DNA of 14,597 nt from Gammaproteobacteria bacterium (GTDB lineage Bacteria > Pseudomonadota > Gammaproteobacteria > DSM-19610), in assembly GCA_030618475.1 (NCBI GenBank), contig JAUXDG010000042.1, positions 1-14,597 on the forward strand. Direction: 5' to 3'. Position numbers and translations under genes: made by a program. The first letter of the stretch is position 1; every line of letters begins with the position of its first letter. Shown piece after piece: positions 1 to 6,334 of this stretch. The notes under the pieces are model-generated. The model was not told where the DNA came from. It saw only the letters and a program-made list of their open reading frames with translations, and searched no databases.

Positions 1-1
1 T

Positions 2-1264
2 CTGGTGTACCAGCAGGTGGTTGTGGATCTGCCGCAGCTTGAGGGTGAATTGCTGGACACGCTGCCCTATTACAGCAACGCTCTTGCGCAACTGGGTTGT
101 GGTGGCCGTGATTACCTTGCAACGCAGGCCCTGCAGAGCAGTGTGTCCGGTGGTGTGCATGCGAGCAGCAGTCTGCGGAGTGAGATCGATAACGTGCAGA
201 GTCTGCGTGGTTGCTTCGTCCTGTCTGGAAAAGCCTTGACGCGTAACCAGGCGGCACTCAGCCAGTTGATGTACGACACCATGGAGGCGCCACGTTTTGA
301 TGAACTGGAGCGTATCCGTGAACTGATCGCGCAACAACGTGCACAGCGGGAACAGAGCGTGACCGGCAATGGCCATGGTCTGGCCATGCTTGCTGCTTCA
401 TCCGGTGCCAGTGCCGGTGCCGCCCTGGCGCATCGTCTGCGCGGCCTCGCCGGTATCCATTATCTCAAGGCGCTGGATGACAGTTTCGAGGATAAGGATA
501 AGCTGGCGGCATTTGCCGAACGTTTTGCAAGCATACATCAGCTGATCCGCCAGGCACCCCGCCAGTTCCTGTTGATCAGTGAAGCTGAGTGCCGTGAGCA
601 GGCGCAGCAGGATATGGACCATGCCTGGTCGGCAGCACTACCTTCAAGCCAGGGGTTCTCCGCGTTTGGGGTGCCGCCGGTACAACAACAGGTGCGGGAA
701 GCGTGGCTGACCAGCACCCAGGTGAATTTCTGTGCCAAGGCCTACCCGACCGTGCCGGTGGGTCATGCCGATGCGGCGCCGTTGTCGGTGCTTGCCGGCT
801 TCCTGCGCAATGGCTATTTGCACAGGGTGGTCCGTGAGCAGGGCGGCGCATACGGGGGCGGTGCCAGTCACGATTCGGATAATGCCGTGTTCCGCTTTTT
901 CTCCTATCGTGATCCCCGGCTGGAGGAGACCCTCGATGATTTCGACCATTCCATTCGCTGGTTGCTGGACGAAAAACACCAGTGGCGACTGGTCGAGGAG
1001 GCGATTCTGGGTGTGATCAGCAGTATCGACAAGCCAGGTTCGCCGGCCGGAGAAGCCAAGGATGCGTTTTACAACAGCCTGTTTGGCCGGACACCGGAAC
1101 AGCGCCAGCGTTTCCGCCAAAGCGTGCTGGAAGTAAAGTTGCAGGATCTCCAGCGCGTGGGGGAGACCTACCTCATGCCGGGACAGGCCAGTATCGCTGT
1201 AATCAGCAGCCAGTCCGGTGAACAACGTTGCCGGGAACTGGGGCTGGATGTGAAACATTTGTGA
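2..1264 (+). CDS. M16C (PreP-like/insulinase-family) metallopeptidase, C-terminal part, 5' truncated
   Basis: About 420 residues of the C-terminal half of a two-half M16 zinc peptidase. The frame is open from base 2, so the true start and the N-terminal HXXEH zinc site lie outside the window; bacterial members of this PreP/Cym1-like group are usually near 970 residues. The recognisable part is the HRVVREQGGAYGGG stretch at about residues 273-286 of the visible portion. In M16 enzymes this R...Y region of the non-catalytic half contributes to substrate binding in the closed chamber. The family degrades short unstructured peptides. No signal peptide can be judged without the N-terminus. The stop codon lies 4 nt before the zapE/AFG1 start, and that gene's GAGGG ribosome site overlaps this stop, which suggests co-transcription and perhaps translational coupling. 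Family assignment is firm; the exact substrate is unknown. Confidence 0.88.
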   Translation: MVYQQVVVDLPQLEGELLDTLPYYSNALAQLGCGGRDYLATQALQSSVSGGVHASSSLRSEIDNVQSLRGCFVLSGKALTRNQAALSQLMYDTMEAPRFDELERIRELIAQQRAQREQSVTGNGHGLAMLAASSGASAGAALAHRLRGLAGIHYLKALDDSFEDKDKLAAFAERFASIHQLIRQAPRQFLLISEAECREQAQQDMDHAWSAALPSSQGFSAFGVPPVQQQVREAWLTSTQVNFCAKAYPTVPVGHADAAPLSVLAGFLRNGYLHRVVREQGGAYGGGASHDSDNAVFRFFSYRDPRLEETLDDFDHSIRWLLDEKHQWRLVEEAILGVISSIDKPGSPAGEAKDAFYNSLFGRTPEQRQRFRQSVLEVKLQDLQRVGETYLMPGQASIAVISSQSGEQRCRELGLDVKHL

Positions 1265-1268
1265 GGGT

Positions 1269-2354
1269 ATGATCCCGCGCCAACGCTATCAGGCGGATCT
1301 GGACCGCCAAGGTTTTCATCCCGATGTGGCCCAGCAACAGGCTGTGGAGCTGCTTCAGTCAGTCTATGACAGGCTGATCGGTCAGCAGCCCGCGCTTCCC
1401 GTCTGGAACAGGCTGCTGGGGCAGCGATCGACACCGGTCAGGGGACTTTACTTGTGGGGTGGCCCAGGTCGTGGCAAGACTTACCTCATGGATTGTTTTT
1501 ACGAGTGTTTGCCGTTTAAGGAAAAACGACGCGTTCATTTTCACCGCTTTATGCTGGAAATTCATGAAGCGCTGGATACCTTGCCGAAGACACCTGATCC
1601 TTTGCTCATTGTTGCGGATAAGCTGGCGGGTGGTTGCCGGGTGCTTTGTCTGGATGAGTTTCACGTCACCGATATAGCGGATGCCATGTTGCTGTCGGGT
1701 TTGCTCGAGGCGCTGTTTGCCCGACAGCTTACCTTGGTTGCAACGTCCAATATTGCTGCCGATGCATTATACGAGAATGGCTTGCAGCGCGATCGTTTTT
1801 TACCGGCCATCGACCTGTTGCAGGACAACACGCGGGTGTATGAGATCGAGGGCAAGCAGGATTTCCGGCTTGAGCTGTTGCAGCATAATGGAACCTATCA
1901 GCTGGCCAGTGGTAAGGCAGCTCGCGAGTGGCTGGAAAAGGCACTGTGTGAGCTGGCACCGGTAGAGTTTCAGCGTAAAGTGACTGTCGAGGTGCATGGC
2001 CGGGAATTGCATGCGCATGCTCTGGCAGAGGATATTGTCTGGTTCGATTTCGACGAATTATGTTTGCAGCCACGTTCGGCACGTGATTACCTCGAATTGG
2101 CGCGCGAATTCCATGCCCTGTTGCTCGAAGGTGTGCCGTGCATGGGCGAGGATCTCGATGAGGCGGCGCGACGCTTTATACATTTAATCGACGCGTTATA
2201 TGATCACGGCGTTAAACTGGTTGCGACTGCCGATGCAGCGCCGGATCGGCTCTATGAGGGCACCCGGCTCGAAAAAGCTTTTCAGCGCACCGCAAGTCGT
2301 TTGACAGAGATGTCGAGTAAACACTATCTTAGCTGCCCACATCGCACGGATTAG
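1269..2354 (+). CDS. zapE: AFG1/ZapE-family AAA ATPase
   Basis: A 361-residue AFG1-like P-loop ATPase, the usual length for bacterial ZapE. Walker A is GGPGRGKT at residues 64-71. Walker B is within RVLCLDEF (124-131), followed by HVTDIADAM, a typical AFG1 signature. A sensor-1-like strand LVATSN is at 156-161, with a downstream arginine-rich GLQRDRF (171-177). In E. coli ZapE is a cytoplasmic ATPase that associates with the division ring and affects FtsZ bundling; the mitochondrial relative is linked to degradation of respiratory subunits. The ATG start is supported by GAGGGT just upstream, within the end of the preceding peptidase gene. The neighbouring M16C peptidase makes a quality-control role plausible, but that is inference. 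The stop codon lies inside a 22-bp palindrome. Confidence 0.93.
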   Translation: MIPRQRYQADLDRQGFHPDVAQQQAVELLQSVYDRLIGQQPALPVWNRLLGQRSTPVRGLYLWGGPGRGKTYLMDCFYECLPFKEKRRVHFHRFMLEIHEALDTLPKTPDPLLIVADKLAGGCRVLCLDEFHVTDIADAMLLSGLLEALFARQLTLVATSNIAADALYENGLQRDRFLPAIDLLQDNTRVYEIEGKQDFRLELLQHNGTYQLASGKAAREWLEKALCELAPVEFQRKVTVEVHGRELHAHALAEDIVWFDFDELCLQPRSARDYLELAREFHALLLEGVPCMGEDLDEAARRFIHLIDALYDHGVKLVATADAAPDRLYEGTRLEKAFQRTASRLTEMSSKHYLSCPHRTD

Positions 2355-2374
2355 GAGCCTGTCGACAGGCTCCT
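2353..2374. repeat. 22-bp perfect palindrome overlapping the zapE stop codon
   Basis: The left arm AGGAGCCTGTC (2353-2363) is followed directly by its exact reverse complement GACAGGCTCCT (2364-2374). As RNA it would fold into a strong hairpin with a TCGA-like loop. It includes two bases of the zapE stop codon and ends 24 nt before the next start. The following bases (TGAACTATT) are not a good T-tract, so a classical intrinsic terminator is not well supported; an mRNA-stabilising or attenuating hairpin is equally possible. The right-arm 11-mer recurs at 7028-7038. Confidence 0.7.
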
Positions 2375-2398
2375 TGAACTATTAAGGAGTGAGTCGAA

Positions 2399-2854
2399 AT
2401 GATGCACCGATTACCCTGCTTGCTGATGGCAGTCGCTGGTCTGTCTATGCAGGCGCTGGCCGAAGATGCTGTCTTACCGGATACGGCATGGCGTGTGGTG
2501 CGTGCCCAGTTCGCGACGTCAATCGATAATCGTGAGCCTGTTGATCAGGTTGTGGTGCTGTCACCGCCACAAGTCGAGGTGTTCTTCTTTACCGAACTTG
2601 GCAACCTGGAAGGTCGTACGGTGACCCATCGTTGGGAGCATCAGGGACAAGTGGTTTCGCGCGTGTCGTTCGAGGTGAAAGGGCCCCGCTGGCGGGTGTT
2701 CTCAAAATACATCCTGGAGCCGGATCAGTTTGGTGAATGGTCGGTCACTGTCATCGACGAAAGTGACTGGCCACTTTATACCGAGCTGTTTCGTTACGAA
2801 CCGGCAAGCACGAATAGTTTGCCAGCCCCGCCGGCTTCCATGTCGTCAGAATAA
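2399..2854 (+). CDS. Secreted DUF2914-domain protein
   Basis: A 151-residue protein with a signal peptide (MMHRLPCLLMAVAGLSMQALA, probable cleavage after ALA at about residue 21). It is followed by a DUF2914 domain over roughly residues 30-138. Family-typical segments are FFFTELGNLEGRTVTHRWEH, then VSFEVKGPRWRVFSKYIL, then GEWSVTVID. DUF2914 is a small beta-rich extracytoplasmic domain of unknown biochemical role. Start choice is firm: AAGGAG at 2384-2389 lies 9 nt before the ATG. The tail is proline- and serine-rich. Its last 9 nt overlap the end of the convergent 445-residue membrane protein gene. The hairpin after zapE separates it from the upstream pair, so it may be transcribed independently. 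Confidence 0.85.
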   Translation: MMHRLPCLLMAVAGLSMQALAEDAVLPDTAWRVVRAQFATSIDNREPVDQVVVLSPPQVEVFFFTELGNLEGRTVTHRWEHQGQVVSRVSFEVKGPRWRVFSKYILEPDQFGEWSVTVIDESDWPLYTELFRYEPASTNSLPAPPASMSSE

Positions 2855-4183
2855 CGCGGAATGCTCCGAGGCAGACGACGAACTTTCGTCTGAGGTACCA
2901 TTGGTGCTTTGCTCTGCGTCCAGTTCATCAGCGCTTGAGGGGGTGACATCTGACACGGTGTCCCGCTCAGTTGGAGGGGTAAAAACTGTCGTTGTGTTCA
3001 CGTCAAGCGAAGGTGCAATATTTGATTTTGTGTCCTGTTCAATCGTAGCGGCAACATCTGACGCAGTATCCTGCTCAAAGCTGTCAACAGAACCGGTCGA
3101 TTCCTCAAGCATCCCGCTATTCCTGTCAGACCCAACAGCTGGAGCTGCTGGCACAACTGATAATGTTTCGGGTTCGGGTATCTCCACTGGCGCTTGCTCG
3201 CTTGCAGGGGATTCACCGCCGGCCGCTGCGGGTTCGTTCACCACCGCCTGGTCGAAAGACGGCTCTGCTGCCGCAGACAGCGTAGCGGCAGCCGCGGGCG
3301 TATACTCATCGGCTGGAGGTGCCTGTAAATCAGCCAGCTCACGATTGGCTTTCATTTTGGTCAGTTGTTCGGTCAGACGTTGCTCAGCGGCGTTGCGCAA
3401 GCGGTTGTGCTCTGCTTTGAGCGCCGCCTGCCGGTTGGCGTCATTGCCGCTATGAGCGGCTTTTGCTGGCACCTGTGCTGGAAGCGTGGCGGTTTTCGTG
3501 CTGCCGGGTGCCGCTTTGTGTTTTACCAGCTGACTGTTCGGCTGCTGTTTCGGGATTCGACGATTCTGGGGCTCGCTTGACACCACCGGGGCCGGCGCTT
3601 TCTGTTTGGCGGCGGAGGTCTGATACCAGAGCAGAGAGGCGGATATTGTAGCACCCGCCACCAGACCGGTAACCAGCGCGGGCAGTAACCAGCCGGGAAC
3701 CCGCTTGTCGAAAACGGCCGGTTGGTTGCGTTCGTACTCCATCGGGTGGCTGGGAGGGGCCACCTGTTGAGGTTGCGGTCGTTGCTGTCTGTCAGTCGTC
3801 TTTTTTTCAGACCCCTGGCTGGGCGAGCGGTGAGTTTTTTGTTCGTCAGCGACGCGGTGCGATTGCTGTGGGTCTTGTGAAGCGGGTATTTTTTGTTTAG
3901 CAGCGATGCGGCACGAATCCTGCTGATTCGGCGAAGGCGGTGTTTTTTGCTCGTTAATTGCAGGGAGCGATTTTTGTTGCTTGGACGAGCGCCTGGTTTT
4001 CATGTGCTTACGTGTTTTTTTGCTTTCCATGCCCAACAAACGGATCAGCTGCTCGGGAGGCAGTTCCATCGACGGGTGAAGCGGGTTGAAAGCCAGCGCT
4101 CCCCGGCCTGCGCTCGGCTTGTTCTTTATGCCGGGCTTCTGATGCTGGCTGTGCCCAGGGCCAAAAATGGACGATTCTGTCAT
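2846..4183 (-). CDS. Repeat-rich single-pass membrane protein of unknown function
   Basis: A 445-residue protein; no family is recognised. Residues 1-160 are hydrophilic and basic and carry three units of 18 residues (75-128), each with a core of EQKT or KQKI. One hydrophobic helix is at about 163-187 (GWLLPALVTGLVAGATISAS...). After it come a proline/alanine-rich linker, a probable coiled coil at about 250-286 (RQAALKAEHNRLRNAAEQRL...), and an acidic, Ser/Thr/Pro-rich tail. The tail contains four 12-residue units (370-417), for example EQDTASDVAATI and ERDTVSDVTPSS. With positive charge before the helix, the likely topology is a cytoplasmic N-tail and periplasmic C-part (inference). The ATG start has only a weak GGA upstream. 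It converges on the DUF2914 gene with a 9-nt overlap. A 241-codon serine-rich frame on the other strand is judged a shadow. Confidence 0.72.
   Translation of the reverse strand: MTESSIFGPGHSQHQKPGIKNKPSAGRGALAFNPLHPSMELPPEQLIRLLGMESKKTRKHMKTRRSSKQQKSLPAINEQKTPPSPNQQDSCRIAAKQKIPASQDPQQSHRVADEQKTHRSPSQGSEKKTTDRQQRPQPQQVAPPSHPMEYERNQPAVFDKRVPGWLLPALVTGLVAGATISASLLWYQTSAAKQKAPAPVVSSEPQNRRIPKQQPNSQLVKHKAAPGSTKTATLPAQVPAKAAHSGNDANRQAALKAEHNRLRNAAEQRLTEQLTKMKANRELADLQAPPADEYTPAAAATLSAAAEPSFDQAVVNEPAAAGGESPASEQAPVEIPEPETLSVVPAAPAVGSDRNSGMLEESTGSVDSFEQDTASDVAATIEQDTKSNIAPSLDVNTTTVFTPPTERDTVSDVTPSSADELDAEQSTNGTSDESSSSASEHSALF
2933..3076 (-). repeat. 36-nt period coding repeat (4 x 12 residues) in the 445-residue membrane protein
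   Basis: On the coding strand the units read EQDTASDVAATI, EQDTKSNIAPSL, DVNTTTVFTPPT (degenerate) and ERDTVSDVTPSS. The matching DNA anchors on the plus strand (ACATCTGAC-like) are at 2946, 3018 and 3054, which are multiples of 36 nt apart. The array is in frame and lies in the predicted periplasmic tail. Confidence 0.7.
3800..3961 (-). repeat. 54-nt period coding repeat (3 x 18 residues) in the 445-residue membrane protein
   Basis: Three 18-residue units cover residues 75-128. They are recognisable by EQKT, KQKI and EQKT cores exactly 18 residues apart. At the DNA level a T6G anchor on the plus strand occurs at 3835-3841, 3889-3895 and 3943-3949, an exact 54-nt period. It lies in the basic, predicted cytoplasmic tail. 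Confidence 0.72.
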
Positions 4184-4689
4184 TGTTCGATTCCGTGTGC
4201 GTTTCGTTGTTCGCCGTGACAGGCTTTCGATGTGTTCGAATTTAAGTGTTTACTATCAACAGCATATATTTGTTTCTCCGCGCTGTTGAAGCCTGGAAAC
4301 AGTGTCACGATCAACTCGCTGCTGCCGTTTTCAGGGCGCCGCAGCATGAGCAATGCTGTTCTCGTCATGAGTTCCCATAAACAACACGACTCTGTCCCAC
4401 TGGTGATAGCGTCAGAACGTATTGATTATTAAGAGGGGAATGAGACTATTTAGTCTGATATCAGACCCAATCCACACAACATTCACAATATTTTTCGGCT
4501 TATAGCAGCTGAAAAGCCTCGGAAACGCTACAATTAATGGGCAAAGGATAGTGAAAAGCCGGGATGCAATGGGGCGAAGCTTGAATATGCGGAGTTATAT
4601 ACGGCATTCGTCAGATATACGCGCTGACTGTACCTGTGACCGGCGTGGATATACACTGGGTAAAACATAATAATTAAGGGGATTTGAAA
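4184..4689. other. 506-bp divergent intergenic region
   Basis: This gap separates the divergently transcribed 445-residue membrane protein gene and the secreted protein gene at 4690. Short open frames across it (4232-4432 plus, 4180-4368 minus) lack ribosome sites and recognisable sequence and are not called. It is more AT-rich than its surroundings and contains a 14-bp palindrome at 4453-4466. A TACAAT hexamer at about 4528-4533 resembles a -10 element but has no good -35. A weak GEMM-like motif follows at about 4538-4610. Promoters for both flanking genes should lie here. Confidence 0.6.
4453..4466. promoter_or_regulatory. 14-bp perfect palindrome, candidate operator
   Basis: GTCTGATATCAGAC is its own reverse complement. 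It lies 224 nt before the secreted-protein start and 270 nt from the divergent start. It could be a binding site for a dimeric regulator; no regulator is encoded next to it. A role is inferred only from symmetry and position. Confidence 0.35.
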
Positions 4690-5394
4690 ATGAACAAAAA
4701 AAGCAGCTATTTCTGGATAACTTTTCTGACCGGCTCGTTTCTGGCAGCCTTTTCAGCCAGTGTTTTTTCTTTTTCCAATGAATCTCATTGGCTTGAGGTT
4801 CGCGTGTTCAATAAACAGTCAGATCGTGCAGTCAGCGGTGCCGCTGTATGCCTGGGTACGACAGCCAGGCCGGATCAGTTCGGTGCACGACGGTCAAACG
4901 AGGATGGCGTGGTACGTTTCGAGGACTTGAGTCAGATACCAATGCCGTTGCTGGCTACTGTTTCAAAGCAGGGATTTCAGGGCAGGAAGCAACTGCTGGA
5001 ACCCCTGTACCAGAGTCGTGTTCTGGTTATGAAGATTGCATCGGGTGGTGGTGGTCCCGAGTGTAATGCACCGGCTGAACTGCTGGACAATACCAGCTCG
5101 TCGGGCTTGATTGTAGACAGGATCGCTATCAGCGCAGATTCCGGTACTGGAGAGTCAGGCAATGTGTTGATTTCTGCCACCGTTTCCGGGCCGGTGAATC
5201 AGATTCGTATCAGTGAACAGTCCGATTTTGCCGGCGCATCCTGGCAGGTCTATCAGCCGGCGGTTGCCTACACCCTGAGTCAGGGGAAAGGCTTGAAGAA
5301 AATCCATGTTCAGGTGCGGCGTGTCAGCGAGGCCAAGGGGGCCAGTATAGAAGTCGTTTCTTCACCAAAGAAGGCTCAGTATCTGCTTCAGTGA
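4690..5394 (+). CDS. Secreted protein with carboxypeptidase-regulatory-like domain, function unknown
   Basis: A 234-residue protein starting at ATG 4690. AAGGGGA at 4676-4682 lies 7 nt upstream and decides this start over an in-frame TTG at 4684. The N-terminus (MNKKSSYFWITFLTGSFLAA) and the following ASVFSFS look like a signal peptide of about 28 residues. Residues about 31-115 (WLEVRVFNKQ...AVSGAAVCLG...NEDGVVRFEDL...) resemble the small beta-sandwich of carboxypeptidase-regulatory/CNA-B-like domains. That type presents a variable, a glycine-aspartate turn and then a hydrophobic strand. The second half, after a GGGG stretch, is Ser/Thr/Gly-rich and probably another beta domain. There is no membrane anchor or catalytic motif. 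It stands alone behind a long leader and ends exactly where the convergent DUF465 gene ends. Domain assignment is tentative; the export prediction is good. Confidence 0.75.
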   Translation: MNKKSSYFWITFLTGSFLAAFSASVFSFSNESHWLEVRVFNKQSDRAVSGAAVCLGTTARPDQFGARRSNEDGVVRFEDLSQIPMPLLATVSKQGFQGRKQLLEPLYQSRVLVMKIASGGGGPECNAPAELLDNTSSSGLIVDRIAISADSGTGESGNVLISATVSGPVNQIRISEQSDFAGASWQVYQPAVAYTLSQGKGLKKIHVQVRRVSEAKGASIEVVSSPKKAQYLLQ

Positions 5395-5637
5395 TCAGGC
5401 GTCGATATCTGGAATCAGGCGGCTTTCGATCATTTCGATGGTGTCCTTGAGCTTGAGCTTGCGTTTTTTAAGTCGTTTGAGTTGCAGTTGGTCCGGGTAG
5501 GCGGAGAGGATGAGATGATGAATAACATCATCCAGATCCCTGTGTTCCAGCTGTAACTCCTCCAGTTGATGCCGAAGGGCCTGGATTTCTTCTGTTGTCA
5601 GTGGGTTGTTAATGGCCGGACTCCTGTCCGCAGTCAC
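5395..5637 (-). CDS. DUF465 (YdcH-like) small coiled-coil protein
   Basis: An 80-residue, highly charged, helical protein. The core (EEIQALRHQLEELQLEHRDL, then DDVIHHL, then DQLQLKRLKKRKLKLKDTI) matches the DUF465/YdcH family: two helices with the KKRKLxLKD signature near the C-terminus. The family is widespread in Proteobacteria and its function is unsettled. No ATG is available before the domain; GTG at 5637 with a GAGG about 7 nt upstream is the best start. Its stop codon abuts the convergent stop of the upstream secreted-protein gene within the hexamer TGATCA, leaving no intergenic space. It is probably expressed from the 5638-5750 side. Confidence 0.85.
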   Translation of the reverse strand: MTADRSPAINNPLTTEEIQALRHQLEELQLEHRDLDDVIHHLILSAYPDQLQLKRLKKRKLKLKDTIEMIESRLIPDIDA

Positions 5638-5752
5638 CGCGGCCTCGCCGGGGTGACTTTCTTGCGGTTATTCGCTGCCTGCATGGCATAGTCCAATATA
5701 CCGTATATTATCGTCGATGCGATAACCCGACTCGACTATCCTGGAGTTCTTT

Positions 5753-5827
5753 CAAGGTGAATTGCGCAGCAAGAGAGGGTGCCCTGGGGTACAAGGTGAA
5801 TTGCGCAGCAAGAGAGGGTGCCCTGGG
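5753..5827. repeat. Tandem pair of a 37-bp dispersed element
   Basis: Two copies, 5753-5788 and 5792-5827, are identical over 36 bp and separated by GTA, giving a 39-bp period. Each copy begins CAAGGTGAATTGCG and ends GAGAGGGTGCCCTGGG. Each contains two short inverted repeats, TTGC-gca-GCAA and AGGG-tg-CCCT. A further copy, inverted, lies at 14536-14572. There are no spacers of CRISPR size and no transposase nearby. Confidence 0.9.
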
Positions 5828-5867
5828 TGGTGAGCGATGCTGACTTAGGCGTATTTTTCCACTGTTG

Positions 5868-6326
5868 TCAGCGTTTCGAGCGGCGACCTCGGCGACCTTC
5901 GAAATCTGCAATCGATTTAACGATTTCCTGATAGGGAATTTGTTTCAGTGAGCCGTAAGTGTGCTCGCCAAGAGCGGTTAGTCCGGCAACGTCAATCACC
6001 TTGTCGCCGCTCAGCTCAGGGTGCAGAATGTGTTGCAAACCGAGTAAGCCGCCATTCTGCACCTTTATTTCCTTGGCATGGGGCAATTCGCCATCGAGCA
6101 CTGTGATTTTGAGTGCGAAGCGGGCATTTTCCCGCAATTGCGTGATGAAATGGCTACAGCGATCGTGGGCGGTAGCCGAGTCACAGGCGATCCCTTCCCG
6201 GTCAGCAAGGTAAAAGCGGGCTGAACATAGACAGGAACAGCGCCGCGTCAGAATGGCTTTTTCAAAAACACACCGGCGTTGATTTATTTTCTGGTAGGTT
6301 GCACGGTACTCGTCTTCCTCAACCAT
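5868..6326 (-). CDS. Conserved hypothetical six-cysteine protein
   Basis: A 152-residue protein from ATG 6326, preferred over an in-frame GTG at 6347. AGG lies about 7 nt before the ATG, and the GTG would overlap the upstream gene. The N-terminal half has six cysteines at 19, 30, 32, 34, 48 and 57, in the context CVFEKAIL, RRCSCLCSARFYLADREGIAC and HDRC. That density suggests metal or iron-sulfur binding, but no named family is recognised and no redox partner is adjacent. The C-terminal half is cysteine-free and ends in a basic tail (FEGRRGRRSKR). It has no signal peptide or membrane helix, so it is probably cytoplasmic. It follows the 79-residue gene by 8 nt, making an operon likely. The name and function are unknown. 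Confidence 0.75.
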   Translation of the reverse strand: MVEEDEYRATYQKINQRRCVFEKAILTRRCSCLCSARFYLADREGIACDSATAHDRCSHFITQLRENARFALKITVLDGELPHAKEIKVQNGGLLGLQHILHPELSGDKVIDVAGLTALGEHTYGSLKQIPYQEIVKSIADFEGRRGRRSKR

Positions 6327-6334
6327 GGGGAAAC

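Noticed and set aside
644..1258. 204-codon minus-strand frame inside the M16C peptidase
   Set aside because: It lies wholly opposite a conserved peptidase domain and shows no recognisable features; taken as a shadow frame.
2730..3455. 241-codon plus-strand frame opposite the 445-residue membrane protein gene
   Set aside because: It is serine/alanine low-complexity without a domain, overlaps the DUF2914 gene, and mirrors the repeat structure of the minus-strand gene, which has a convincing membrane helix and coiled coil.
4232..4432. 66-codon plus-strand frame in the 506-bp gap
   Set aside because: No ribosome site, no signal or domain, and composition typical of non-coding sequence.
5753..5827. 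CRISPR array
   Set aside because: Two identical 36-bp units are separated by only 3 bp, so there are no spacers, and no cas genes are present.
5708..5911. 67-codon minus-strand frame containing a duplicated RAPSLAAQFTL
   Set aside because: The duplication is simply the translation of the 37-bp tandem element; the frame overlaps the six-cysteine gene end and has no support as a protein.
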